Shown here: piece after piece, positions 9,159 through 17,433 of the stretch
How the letters are laid out: every line of letters begins with the position of its first letter
Numbering within the stretch: position 1 is the stretch's first letter
From: an uncultured Algibacter sp.
GTDB lineage: Bacteria > Bacteroidota > Bacteroidia > Flavobacteriales > Flavobacteriaceae
Assembly (NCBI GenBank): GCA_947499935.1
Contig: CANMQH010000004.1
Coordinates: 62,001 to 126,000, forward strand
Reading direction: 5' to 3'
DNA length: 64,000 bases
The notes under the pieces: model-generated
Told to the model about the DNA's origin: nothing
Seen by the model: only the letters and a program-made list of their open reading frames with translations
Databases searched by the model: none
Position numbers and translations under genes: made by a program

Positions 9159-10427
9159 ATGAAAAGAACAGACCCTTACGCAGCCTTACGAATTAAAGAA
9201 TTCAATATTTTTTTATTGTTGCGATTATTTTTGGTTTTTGGATGGTCTATGCAATTTATTGTTATTGAATGGCAAGTCTATAGTTTAACCAAAGACCCAT
9301 GGAGTTTAGCTTTAATAGGCGCTTGCGAATTTATTCCAGCATTTTTTATGGCACCATTTGCAGGTCATATTGTAGATCAAAAAGAAAAACGAAACCTACT
9401 AGCACTTTGTATCGCCGCCTTTTCTTTAATTAGTTTAGGATTGTTTTTATTAACTACTAATAAAGTTGTTGGTCACTGGTCAACCCAGTCTATTTTATAT
9501 TCCATTTATGCGCTTGTTTTTTTTGGTGGTTTTTTACGGTCCTTCTTCGGGCCTATTATTTTTTCTTTAATCGCTTTAATTGTTCCTAAAAAAATATACC
9601 CTAATGCAGCGACATGGAGTACTAGTACATGGAAAACAGCTGCGGTTTTAGGAGCCTTATTTGGAGGTTTTTTTATTGGTTGGATAGGTGTTGATTATAC
9701 GTTATGTATGGTTTTTATTTTAGTAGTGATATCATTTGTTTTAGTTTTTCTAATTAAAAAGAAACCTATTTTAAATAAAAAAATTGGAGAATCTGTAAAA
9801 GAGAGTTTAAAAGTTGGTGTCCGGTTTGTATTTCAAAATAAGGCTGTTTTAGGCGCACTAACCTTAGATATGATTGCGGTTTTGTTTGGGGGAACTGTTG
9901 CTATTTTAGTCATTTTTGCACAAGATATTTTAGAGGTAGGAAGCCAAGGTTTAGGTATTTTAAATGCATCAATATCTTTGGGAAGCATTATTACTATGTT
10001 TGTGACGACTTACATTCCTGTGAGCAGAAATACTGGTAAAAAACTCCTAATTACAATTTTTATATTTGGGCTAAGTATGATTGGTTTTGGACTATCTTCA
10101 GTCTTTTGGGTAAGCGTTTTAATGTTATTTATTAGTGGTGCTGCCGATGGTATTTCTATGATTATTCGCCAAACTATTTTACAATTGAAAACACCAGATG
10201 AAATGCGTGGTCGTGTATCTTCTGTTAATTCTATGTTTGTAGGATCCTCTAACGAGTTAGGTGCTTTTGAAAGCGGTTTAGCAGCCAAGTTAATGGGGCC
10301 AGTAGCTACTGTGGTTTTTGGAGGAACCATGACTTTAATTACGGTAGTAACCATAGGGATTAAAAACCCTACACTTCGAAAATTAGATTTAACGAAGGAT
10401 ATGGAAGCTCATGAAAATGAAGAATAA
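9159..10427 (+). CDS. Major facilitator superfamily transporter (EntS/MFS_3-like)
   Basis: 422 residues with about 12 hydrophobic segments and the MFS loop 2-3 motif GHIVDQKEKRNL; a repeat-half equivalent is seen near DEMRGRVSSVNSMFVGSSNELGAFE. The N-terminus (PYAALRIKEFNIFLLLRLF) and this late motif are typical of the MFS_3/EntS-like group of inner-membrane exporters, which includes enterobactin and macrolide exporters. No siderophore or resistance genes are next to it, so its substrate is unknown. Start at the ATG at 9159. Confidence 0.9.
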   Translation: MKRTDPYAALRIKEFNIFLLLRLFLVFGWSMQFIVIEWQVYSLTKDPWSLALIGACEFIPAFFMAPFAGHIVDQKEKRNLLALCIAAFSLISLGLFLLTTNKVVGHWSTQSILYSIYALVFFGGFLRSFFGPIIFSLIALIVPKKIYPNAATWSTSTWKTAAVLGALFGGFFIGWIGVDYTLCMVFILVVISFVLVFLIKKKPILNKKIGESVKESLKVGVRFVFQNKAVLGALTLDMIAVLFGGTVAILVIFAQDILEVGSQGLGILNASISLGSIITMFVTTYIPVSRNTGKKLLITIFIFGLSMIGFGLSSVFWVSVLMLFISGAADGISMIIRQTILQLKTPDEMRGRVSSVNSMFVGSSNELGAFESGLAAKLMGPVATVVFGGTMTLITVVTIGIKNPTLRKLDLTKDMEAHENEE

Positions 10428-10497
10428 TATATTTTTAATTTCATAGTAAGTTTTTTTTATGGTTTGCGTCAAACTTATGAGCTAACCATAACCAAAC

Positions 10498-10965
10498 ATG
10501 CCTAACCTTAAAAACCTCTGGAAAAAATTTACCGATTTATTTAAACAAGGGTTAAGTCCAAAATCACTGGCGCTAAGCTTAGTCATTTCAATATTAGTTT
10601 CTATTTTTCCTTTGTTTGGAATAAGTACCATTGTTTTGGTATGCATTACCGTACCCTTTAAACTTAACTTACCAATCATGATTGCAGTAAGTTATATTGC
10701 AGAACCCGTAAAACTTCTATTTTTAATTCCTTTTATAAAATTAGGCGCTACAATTTTTAATACCGAGCATACGCTTCTTACTCTAGAAGCCATTAAAACA
10801 AGTTTTGATATTAGTTTTTTAAATACATTAAAAGCATTGTCTTTTGAATTGTTGTGTGGTTTTGTTGGTTGGTTAATTGCAGCTGTACCCCTAGCCGTAG
10901 TAGCTTATTTTATTCTGAAACTAATTTTAACATATCTCTATAAATTAAAAAACAAACCCCTTTAA
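10498..10965 (+). CDS. DUF2062 domain membrane protein
   Basis: 155 residues. The N-terminal segment KQGLSPKSLALSLVISILVSIFPLFG is the DUF2062 signature (short amphipathic stretch with a G-x-S-P motif running into the first membrane span), followed by further spans at about 50-75 and 115-145. Family members are small inner-membrane proteins of unknown biochemical role. It is the first gene of a tight group: the next start is 4 bases after its stop. Cellular role not inferable. Confidence 0.85.
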   Translation: MPNLKNLWKKFTDLFKQGLSPKSLALSLVISILVSIFPLFGISTIVLVCITVPFKLNLPIMIAVSYIAEPVKLLFLIPFIKLGATIFNTEHTLLTLEAIKTSFDISFLNTLKALSFELLCGFVGWLIAAVPLAVVAYFILKLILTYLYKLKNKPL

Positions 10966-10969
10966 CATC

Positions 10970-11635
10970 ATGAAACTAACTAAAACCTTAGGCTATTTAG
11001 GTCTATTAGCATCAATATTAGTAGGTATTGGTGAATATCTTTTGCATTATTCGCCTCATATTTTAGAAGCCTCTGAAAACTATGCTTTCTTTAAATATGT
11101 ACCTCTTAATAATTTATCATTAGGGCATCTTTTTGCCATGGTTGGTTTACCGCTTTATTTTGCAGGATACATACACATATATAGAATGTTAAGGTCTGGT
11201 AATGAAACTCTAGCCCGCATTGTTTTAGCTGTTGGTTTTATTGCTTTTGCCGTTGGAGGCGTATGGATTGGGTCTCGAGCTTCTATTGGTAATATTGTTC
11301 ATTTAAAAGAACATATGGATCATGCAATCTATTTAAATTTAATAGATCATTATACCAATAATGTCGAAGCCTTAGTACAAGCGCTTCGTGTAACCATCGC
11401 TTTATTGTCTGTTATGTTTGCAATTGCCATTATAAAAGGAGGCACATATTACAAAAAGTGGATGGCTATTTTCAATCCCATAGTTATTCTAATAGTGTTA
11501 GTTTTCTTAGGTAAAGCATTACCTTCTATAGGGAAACATGTATTGCCTATTTTAATGAATGTAACACATTTTATTCTTTTTATACTATCACTTTATCAAT
11601 TAAATAAACTTAATAAATCATCTCATAATGCTTAA
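10970..11635 (+). CDS. Uncharacterised polytopic membrane protein
   Basis: 221 residues with about six or seven hydrophobic segments (for example LGYLGLLASILVGIGEYLL, LFAMVGLPLYFAGYIHIY, IVLAVGFIAFAVGGVWIG, and two at the C-terminus). I do not recognise the family with confidence; it resembles the DUF6796/DUF4386-type membrane proteins in layout only. It lies between the DUF2062 gene (4-base gap) and an FG-GAP gene whose start overlaps its last 8 bases, so it is surely translated with them. Confidence 0.75.
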   Translation: MKLTKTLGYLGLLASILVGIGEYLLHYSPHILEASENYAFFKYVPLNNLSLGHLFAMVGLPLYFAGYIHIYRMLRSGNETLARIVLAVGFIAFAVGGVWIGSRASIGNIVHLKEHMDHAIYLNLIDHYTNNVEALVQALRVTIALLSVMFAIAIIKGGTYYKKWMAIFNPIVILIVLVFLGKALPSIGKHVLPILMNVTHFILFILSLYQLNKLNKSSHNA

Positions 11636-13274
11636 AAAAATATTAAAAATTGTCGGAATTATTGTTGTATTACTTCTAATTCTAGTCCTTGGTTTTTTCT
11701 GGAGAGATTCCGTTTCAGATAAATATGACGTGTCTATTGATGCTAATAAAATCCCAAAATTCACAGAAGTAGATTTACCTTTTACACATACTTATAATGG
11801 CGAAAAGTCTTTGCCTATTGCACCATCTGCATTAATTGATATTAATAATGACCTTGTAGATGAAGTGTTTTTTGGAGGTGGTATGTTTCAAGAAGATGCT
11901 TTATTAGCTTATAGAGATGGCAAATTTGTCGATATTTCGGCAGAAGTTAATTTACCTAAAAAAGGAGATAAAACAACAACCGTAGGCGTTATATCTGCCG
12001 ATTTTGATAATAATGGAACCGTAGATTTACTTATTGGACGTGAAGATGGCTTACGTATTTATTATAATACTGATGGCAAATTTAAAGAAGTTGTTTTAGA
12101 AACACCAATGAATGAGAAATCCAACCCAGCGGGATTAACCGTTGGAGATATTGATAAAGATGGAGATTTAGATATTTTTATGGCCACGTATCTTAAAAAA
12201 GAATTGATGGAAGGACAAACCATTTTTGAAGATTATAATTATGGATCAACATCAGAACTCCTTTTAAACAACGGAGACAACACATTTAAAAGTATTACAA
12301 AAGCAGCTGGATTAGATTATGTACATAATACATTTCAAGGTGTTTTAGTTGATATTGATAACGATTCTTGGTTAGATTTAGTGGTTGTGCACGATACAGG
12401 TGAAGCAAGAACTTATAAAAATAATGGCGATTTAACATTTACAATGAAAGAAAACCCATTAACCAAAAAATTTGCATACCCAATGGGATTAGCTGTTGGA
12501 GACTATAATAACGATGGATTGGTAGATTTTATGTTTTCTAATACAGGAAGCACTTTGCCAAGAGCTTTGGCGAAAGGTGATATTAAAGATGCATCGAAAT
12601 TTAATGAAAAATGGATTTTATTTAAAAACGAAGGCAACTTTAAGTTTACAGATGCTGCAGAAGAGGCAAAAATTGCCGATTACGAATTTTCTTGGGGATG
12701 TACTTTTGCCGATTTAAATAATGATGGTTTACAAGATTTAATGGTAGCCGAAAACTATGTAGACTTAGCGCCTAACAAACTATTTAGATTGCCAAGCCGT
12801 GTGTTAATACAAAAAGAAGACCATACATTTGTGCCTACCGAAACAGAAAGTGGGTTGGTAAATCCGCATTTTGCCATTACCTCTTTAGTAAGTGATTTTA
12901 ATAAAGATGGGTATTTAGATATGATTTGGACAAACATAGACACACCATCTTTAGCCTATATTAATAATGGTGGCGATAATAATTTTTTACAAGTAGATTT
13001 AAAAGATAATGCAAAATCGCAAGGTGCAACGGTTCAAATAAAAACAAATACAAAAACCTTAACGGAATATTTAGTTTCTGGCGAAGGTTTAGCTAGTGAC
13101 CAAACGGCACTAGTGCATTTTGGATTAGGCAAAGACACAGAAATAGAATCCCTTAAAATAAAATATGCAGATGGTGATGTTTTTGAGCTTAGAAACTTAA
13201 AAGCTAATGCCGTAATTAATATAGAAAAAGAAATGGCTATAAAGTTTGCAGATACACTTACAGATGCAAACTAG
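11628..13274 (+). CDS. Membrane-anchored FG-GAP/VCBS repeat protein with ASPIC/UnbV domain
   Basis: 548 residues. One N-terminal membrane anchor (about 5-25, KIVGIIVVLLLILVLGFFW) is followed by a seven-bladed-propeller-like array of FG-GAP repeats, each carrying a calcium-loop motif (DFDNNGTVD, DIDKDGDLD, DIDNDSWLD, DYNNDGLVD, DLNNDGLQD, DFNKDGYLD). The end (about 455-535, VHFGLGKDTEIESLKIKYADG) is an ASPIC/UnbV-type domain. Such propellers are extracytoplasmic calcium-binding scaffolds; no enzymatic motif is visible. The start overlaps the previous gene by 8 bases and the stop overlaps the next start by 11, showing translational coupling. It is related in plan to the lipoprotein at 57974-61294. 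Confidence 0.88.
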   Translation: MLKKILKIVGIIVVLLLILVLGFFWRDSVSDKYDVSIDANKIPKFTEVDLPFTHTYNGEKSLPIAPSALIDINNDLVDEVFFGGGMFQEDALLAYRDGKFVDISAEVNLPKKGDKTTTVGVISADFDNNGTVDLLIGREDGLRIYYNTDGKFKEVVLETPMNEKSNPAGLTVGDIDKDGDLDIFMATYLKKELMEGQTIFEDYNYGSTSELLLNNGDNTFKSITKAAGLDYVHNTFQGVLVDIDNDSWLDLVVVHDTGEARTYKNNGDLTFTMKENPLTKKFAYPMGLAVGDYNNDGLVDFMFSNTGSTLPRALAKGDIKDASKFNEKWILFKNEGNFKFTDAAEEAKIADYEFSWGCTFADLNNDGLQDLMVAENYVDLAPNKLFRLPSRVLIQKEDHTFVPTETESGLVNPHFAITSLVSDFNKDGYLDMIWTNIDTPSLAYINNGGDNNFLQVDLKDNAKSQGATVQIKTNTKTLTEYLVSGEGLASDQTALVHFGLGKDTEIESLKIKYADGDVFELRNLKANAVINIEKEMAIKFADTLTDAN

Positions 13275-13635
13275 AATTTTAAACCCCTTATTACTAATAA
13301 CTTTTGCAATAGGTATAATTGGTGCTGGTAATTTGGTTTATTCCGAGTTTACCCAGCACCATATTTGTCCAAAATTATTAAGAATTCCTGCATGCTATAT
13401 TATTATGGCATGCTTTGTAATTCCTTTTATTGCTCATATTTTTAATAAGAGCAAGGTAATCTATTTTCTTTTTACAGGGCTTGCGTTTATTATTGCTTTA
13501 GTAGCCAGTATTATGGAATTTACTGGTTTAGGCGAATGCCCCAAAACACCAAGTGGTACACCTATGTGTTACTACTCGTTTTTGCTTTTTTCGAGTTTAA
13601 TTATTTTGAAATTAATACTGATTAAAAAAAGGTAA
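13264..13635 (+). CDS. Small four-span membrane protein
   Basis: 123 residues from the ATG at 13264, which overlaps the end of the FG-GAP gene; an upstream TTG at 13246 would add six residues and is less likely. Four hydrophobic segments are visible (PLLLITFAIGIIGAGNLVY, ACYIIMACFVIPFIAHIF, VIYFLFTGLAFIIALVASIM, YYSFLLFSSLIILKLILI). Cysteines cluster in the loops (HHICPKL, GLGECPKTPSGTPMCY), which could indicate a disulfide or metal site on one face. Family not recognised. Last gene of the four-gene group; its stop meets the convergent hydrolase stop. Confidence 0.75.
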   Translation: MQTRILNPLLLITFAIGIIGAGNLVYSEFTQHHICPKLLRIPACYIIMACFVIPFIAHIFNKSKVIYFLFTGLAFIIALVASIMEFTGLGECPKTPSGTPMCYYSFLLFSSLIILKLILIKKR

Positions 13636-14565
13636 TTAGTCTAAAAAATCGAGAATTATTTTAGTGATTTCTTTAGGCTGCTCTTCTTGAATAAAATGCC
13701 TTGCGTTAAGTAAATGAATATTTTCGTTAGAAATATTTAAATCTTTAGCAACGGTTTCCTTTTGATTTTTCCAATTTAAAAAAGAATCGTTTTCTCCCCA
13801 TATGACTGCAACAGGAATATCTATTTTAGAAATAACGGGTTGGTAATTGGTTAGATCATTACAGGTTTGCGAAAAGAAGTAATACATAGCTTTTGTTTTG
13901 CCTTCTTTAAGCGGTGTTTTATAACCTTCTACATCTATTTTGTTTAATGTATTTTGTGTTAAGCCTTCTTTAAACAATCCTTTTAGCATCATATTTGTTG
14001 TAACTCCATTTCTGTAACTCCACATAGCGGTCCGTGCCATAAATCCTTTTTTAAAGCGGATTGGTGGGTTAAAGCCTGCTTCGTAAATAATGGTATTTAA
14101 GATGACTAAGTTATTGATGCGGTTGGGAGCTTTTTTAAATAACTCCCAAGTCCATAAACCACCAGCATCATGCATAATGTGTGTCCAGGTTTTAATATTT
14201 AAACTATCTAACAGTGCTAATAAACGCTCTGCATGCTGGGTTTCGGAATAGATGTCGTAGCCTTTTGGAGAATCGCTAGAGCCAAAACCTAACATATCTG
14301 GAGCGATGACACGATGAGTTTTGGCAAGATCATCTATCATATGTCTGTATAACCAACTTGAGGTTGGTACGCCATGTAATAAAACAATTACGGGACCTTT
14401 ACCTTTATCTACGTAATGTATATTTCCGTCTTTTGAAGCAAATGTATTTTGTTGTGCTCTAAATTGAGAATAGGTCATTTGGTTTGGTTCTGTAACTGCT
14501 GCTTTGTATGGTTTACATGATATAAAACTGCAGATTAAAAGTAAATAAAAGTAATATCTTTTCAT
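13636..14565 (-). CDS. Lipoprotein alpha/beta hydrolase (haloalkane dehalogenase/epoxide hydrolase-like)
   Basis: 309 residues from the ATG at 14565, chosen because it opens a lipoprotein signal peptide (MKRYYFYLLLICSFISC, acylated C17); the upstream in-frame extension overlaps lpxH. The fold shows the oxyanion motif LLHGVPTSSWLYRH, the nucleophile elbow MHDAGGLWTW with Asp133 in place of the usual serine, an acid in WGENDSFLNW and the histidine in ARHFIQEEQP. An aspartate nucleophile is characteristic of haloalkane dehalogenases and epoxide hydrolases; dehalogenases usually have Trp right after it, here Ala. True substrate unknown. It sits 22 bases downstream of lpxH, so it is probably in the same transcript. 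Confidence 0.85.
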   Translation of the reverse strand: MKRYYFYLLLICSFISCKPYKAAVTEPNQMTYSQFRAQQNTFASKDGNIHYVDKGKGPVIVLLHGVPTSSWLYRHMIDDLAKTHRVIAPDMLGFGSSDSPKGYDIYSETQHAERLLALLDSLNIKTWTHIMHDAGGLWTWELFKKAPNRINNLVILNTIIYEAGFNPPIRFKKGFMARTAMWSYRNGVTTNMMLKGLFKEGLTQNTLNKIDVEGYKTPLKEGKTKAMYYFFSQTCNDLTNYQPVISKIDIPVAVIWGENDSFLNWKNQKETVAKDLNISNENIHLLNARHFIQEEQPKEITKIILDFLD

Positions 14566-14587
14566 AGTCGGTTTTGTTAACGTAAAA

Positions 14588-15343
14588 TTACTGGTATTTT
14601 TGTAATGTAAAATGTTCTCCATCAAAAACACCATAGGTGTAATATTGTATCCAATCTCCTAAATTTATATATTTTGAATTTTGGTTAAGGGTTATATCTA
14701 ATGGTAAGTGTCTGTGGCCAAATACAAAATAATCGCGGTGTTTGTCTTCTAATTTTCGTTTGCAATATTGTACAAGCCACTCGTTATCTTCGCCTAAAAA
14801 TTTAGCATCTTCATCTCCAGAAATAAGTTTATTTTTTACGGATAGATATTGTGCCATACGCACGCCCAAATCTGGGTGTAACCATCTAAATAACCATTTA
14901 CAGAAGGGGTTTGTAAATACTTTTTTCATGCGTTTGTAACCTTTATCATGAGGTCCTAAACCATCGCCATGGCCTATAAAAAAGGTTTTATTGTTAAAGG
15001 TAAATGCTTTGGGTTTGTGGTATACGGGTATGTTAAGTTCTTCTTCAAAATAGCCATTCATCCATAAATCATGGTTGCCTACAAAGTAATAAATAGGAAT
15101 TCCGGAATCGCTAATTTCGGCAAGTTTACCTAAAGTTCTAGTAAAACCTTTTGGAACTACGGTTTTAAATTCCATCCAAAAATCGAATAAATCGCCTAAC
15201 AAAAAAATAACTGCTGCATCATGCTTTACCTCATCTAACCACGCTACAAATTTTTTTTCTCTAGGTAACGATGCTTCTTTTGTTGGTGCTCCCAAATGGT
15301 TGTCTGAAGCAAAGTATATTTTTTTTCCTTTTGGAATATTCAT
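14588..15343 (-). CDS. lpxH: UDP-2,3-diacylglucosamine diphosphatase (LpxH-type metallophosphoesterase)
   Basis: 251 residues from the ATG at 15343 (MNIPKGKKIYFASDNHLG); the longer frame to 15451 reads through the GC-rich element and is rejected. Calcineurin-like metal motifs are all present: SDNHLGAP, LGDLFDFWMEF, FVGNHDLWM, GHGDGLGPH and FGHRHLPLD. LpxH hydrolyses UDP-2,3-diacylglucosamine to lipid X on the cytoplasmic face of the inner membrane in lipid A synthesis. Bacteroidota homologues of this size are commonly annotated as LpxH-like. A -7 box (TACATTTG) lies 26 bases before the start. Confidence 0.9.
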   Translation of the reverse strand: MNIPKGKKIYFASDNHLGAPTKEASLPREKKFVAWLDEVKHDAAVIFLLGDLFDFWMEFKTVVPKGFTRTLGKLAEISDSGIPIYYFVGNHDLWMNGYFEEELNIPVYHKPKAFTFNNKTFFIGHGDGLGPHDKGYKRMKKVFTNPFCKWLFRWLHPDLGVRMAQYLSVKNKLISGDEDAKFLGEDNEWLVQYCKRKLEDKHRDYFVFGHRHLPLDITLNQNSKYINLGDWIQYYTYGVFDGEHFTLQKYQ

Positions 15344-15368
15344 AAAGTAAATATAAATAAAATAGCCA

Positions 15369-15376
15369 CAAATGTA
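15369..15376 (-). promoter_or_regulatory. -7 box candidate for lpxH
   Basis: TACATTTG on the minus strand matches the flavobacterial -7 consensus TAnnTTTG and lies 25 bases upstream of the lpxH ATG. No TTG is found at the right distance for a -33 element, so confidence is limited. Confidence 0.4.
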
Positions 15377-15402
15377 TAAATATTTGCGCCAGAACCTTAT
15401 TT

Positions 15403-15508
15403 GGCGGACACCCGCGTTAGGGATAGTAGTGAAAAGCCCACAGTGAGGCACGAGCGAGGACTTGTAGCGGATAGCCCGACGCCGGCCTTAGGCGGCGTAA
15501 CGCCCTAA
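15403..15508. other. GC-rich structured intergenic element (possible RNA or dispersed repeat)
   Basis: This roughly 105-base stretch is far richer in G+C than everything around it and is not explained by a gene. It contains nested inverted repeats: GGCG-TAA-CGCC at its end, CGGATAGCCCG near 15468-15478, and TTAGGG near 15417 complementary to CCCTAA at 15503-15508, which would close the whole element into one folded unit. It overlaps the last three bases of queD and lies upstream of lpxH. From memory, similar blocks containing GCGTTAGGGAT and GCGGATAGCCCGAC recur in many flavobacterial genomes; the flavo-1 RNA motif is a possible identity. Orientation is uncertain; the plus-strand reading matches the remembered form. 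Confidence 0.55.
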
Positions 15509-15960
15509 ATATTATCGTAATCAAACCATTCGGCAAAGGAACTGTCGGTTTCTTGTAATTTTAATGAGTGTAATTGTATGTGTTTTGGTAAACGTACTTT
15601 TATTTTTTTGGAAAAATCGATAACCATCATTTCGCTAGTGGGCTGATAATCTACCAATAACACATTGTGACCTCGGTCTTGTAACTCTTTAGCTAGCTCT
15701 ACATGTGGCGTGTTTTTATTAAATACTGTGGCATGATCAAAGACATTAACGATTTCTTCTTTAACAATCTTTTTAAGGTCGCTAAAATCTATAACCATTC
15801 CAAATTTTACGTTAGTGCTATCGGCTATGGGTTTACCTATAACGGTTACCGAGAGTTTATAACTGTGGCCATGTACGTTTTTGCATTTTCCGTCGTAACC
15901 ATACAGGGCATGGCCAGTCTCAAAAGAAAATTGTTTTGTAATACGAATGTTATTGCCCAT
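15505..15960 (-). CDS. queD: 6-carboxytetrahydropterin synthase / PTPS family (QueD)
   Basis: 151 residues. Zinc ligands H17, H30 and H32 and catalytic C26 are visible in SFETGHALYGYDGKCKNVHG and HGHSYKLSV; GMVIDFSDLK and VFDHATVF are family landmarks. The family motif near PTSEMMVIDF stands where QueD has PTSENLA. The enzyme converts 7,8-dihydroneopterin triphosphate to 6-carboxytetrahydropterin, on the path to queuosine, though PTPS-type variants make other pterins. Its ATG overlaps the stop of a 31-codon ORF (TAATG), suggesting coupling. No other queuosine gene is nearby. Confidence 0.9.
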   Translation of the reverse strand: MGNNIRITKQFSFETGHALYGYDGKCKNVHGHSYKLSVTVIGKPIADSTNVKFGMVIDFSDLKKIVKEEIVNVFDHATVFNKNTPHVELAKELQDRGHNVLLVDYQPTSEMMVIDFSKKIKVRLPKHIQLHSLKLQETDSSFAEWFDYDNI

Positions 15961-16055
15961 TATCTTCTTTTTTTATTTACAATATATACAATGATTAAAA
16001 CTAAGGCTAAAACCAGAAATAATCCATTTCCGCTTAAAAATGACATGATATCCAT
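15960..16055 (-). CDS. Predicted 31-residue single-span membrane protein
   Basis: A short frame from ATG 16055 to TAA 15960 encodes 31 residues: a short polar head (MDIMSFLSGNG), a hydrophobic helix (LFLVLALVLIIVYIV) and a basic tail (NKKRR), an ideal single membrane span with positive-inside end. The stop overlaps the queD start by one base. It fills most of the 129-base gap between MATE and queD. Coding is inferred only from composition and coupling; no family recognised. Confidence 0.5.
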   Translation of the reverse strand: MDIMSFLSGNGLFLVLALVLIIVYIVNKKRR

Positions 16056-16089
16056 AATAAATGTTTTTAATGGCAATGATGGATCAAAG

Positions 16090-17433
16090 TTAAGTTTTTT
16101 GTGAAAGCGGTATAAATATTTTTCGAAATTTTATTATTAATGGTATACCTCTGGCTATCATCCAAAATGCCATAGCAATAAATATGGCCTTTAGTTTATA
16201 CTCGTAATGGTCTAAAATAAATAGTATGGGTAAAAATATGGCAAAGGTTGAAAATAAAAGTACGTTTCTTAAATATTGCATTTTACCTAAGCCTTTAAAT
16301 ATACCATCAAAAATAAATGCTACGGCACATATGGGCTGCATGGCTAAAACGAGCCAGAATATGTTATAAAATTTTTCTAAAACTTCTGGTTCTTTGGTAA
16401 AAATAAGCCCTAACGGATAATAAAATAAGGCGCCCATAACACCTAAAAATAAACCTATTAAAATACCGTATTTAATAAGTTTATTGCTAAGTTGTATTAA
16501 TGTTTTATATGCTTTTGCCCCTAAAAGTTTGCCAGATAATATATTGCCAGCACCGGCATAACCGTCTATAATAAAGGCTCCAAGAAACCATAAACTTATG
16601 GCTATAGTATACGCAGCAATATATGCTGCGCCATAACCTGTGGCAAACCGACTGGCAAAATACAATGTTACGTTTAGAGCTATGGTTCTTACAAATAGGT
16701 TTACTATCATTAAAATAAAACGCTTAAACTCTTTATGCAGCGGCCAAGTAAATTTTAATGTTATTTCTGTTTTTTTCAACAAGAGATATGCTGAAAAAAT
16801 TGCCATAATTATTTGAGCAATAACACTGGCATAGGCAGCGCCTTCAATATTCATGGGCTCAATAAACCCGTTTATACCATAAACTAATATTACATCTAAA
16901 ATAATGTTTACTGCAGTACCAATTATCGCTACTATCATGGGATAAAACGTATTTTGTAAGCCACGAAACACACCAAATATGGCTATAGTAAATAGTGTAA
17001 ATGGAAACCCTAAAACACGTATTTTATAATATAAGACGCTGTAGTCTAACACTAAACCTGTGGCATTATATAGTTTAAAAATAGGCTTTGTAAAAGGATA
17101 TGTAAGCATTACTATTAAAACACCTAGTCCTGTGATTATAAAAATGGCTTGTGCTGGTAAATTTTTAATAGTGTGTAATAGATTTGCCCCTACATATTGT
17201 GATATAATTGATGAAATAGCACTGCGTGTTTGGCCTAATACCCATATTAACATAGATAAAAATGTGGTTACAAGACCTACAGCTGCTAAGGATTCTACGC
17301 TATTAACAGACATTTTACCAACAATTGCGGCATCTGTTAGCGACAAAACAGGTTCTGACACACCAGAGATTAAGGCCGGTATAGCTAGTTTATTAATATG
17401 TTTGAAACTTATATTTATTTTCACAAGACGCAT
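16090..17433 (-). CDS. MATE family efflux transporter
   Basis: 447 residues with about 12 membrane spans in two repeats. The N-terminal LAIPALISGVSEPVLSLTDAAIVGK is the classic MATE helix 1 motif, and AAYTIAISLWFLGAFIIDGYAGAGNILSGKLLGA matches helix 7-8. The C-terminal repeat contains IFDGIFKGLGKMQYL. These proteins export cationic drugs or metabolites using Na+ or H+. The DinF-like subgroup is the best guess. The start overlaps the end of the upstream GNAT gene by 13 bases, so the two are co-translated. Confidence 0.93.
   Translation of the reverse strand: MRLVKINISFKHINKLAIPALISGVSEPVLSLTDAAIVGKMSVNSVESLAAVGLVTTFLSMLIWVLGQTRSAISSIISQYVGANLLHTIKNLPAQAIFIITGLGVLIVMLTYPFTKPIFKLYNATGLVLDYSVLYYKIRVLGFPFTLFTIAIFGVFRGLQNTFYPMIVAIIGTAVNIILDVILVYGINGFIEPMNIEGAAYASVIAQIIMAIFSAYLLLKKTEITLKFTWPLHKEFKRFILMIVNLFVRTIALNVTLYFASRFATGYGAAYIAAYTIAISLWFLGAFIIDGYAGAGNILSGKLLGAKAYKTLIQLSNKLIKYGILIGLFLGVMGALFYYPLGLIFTKEPEVLEKFYNIFWLVLAMQPICAVAFIFDGIFKGLGKMQYLRNVLLFSTFAIFLPILFILDHYEYKLKAIFIAMAFWMIARGIPLIIKFRKIFIPLSQKT

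Noticed and set aside
15344-15451. N-terminal extension of lpxH by 36 codons
   Set aside because: It reads through the GC-rich structured element and the likely promoter; the family N-terminus begins at the ATG at 15343.
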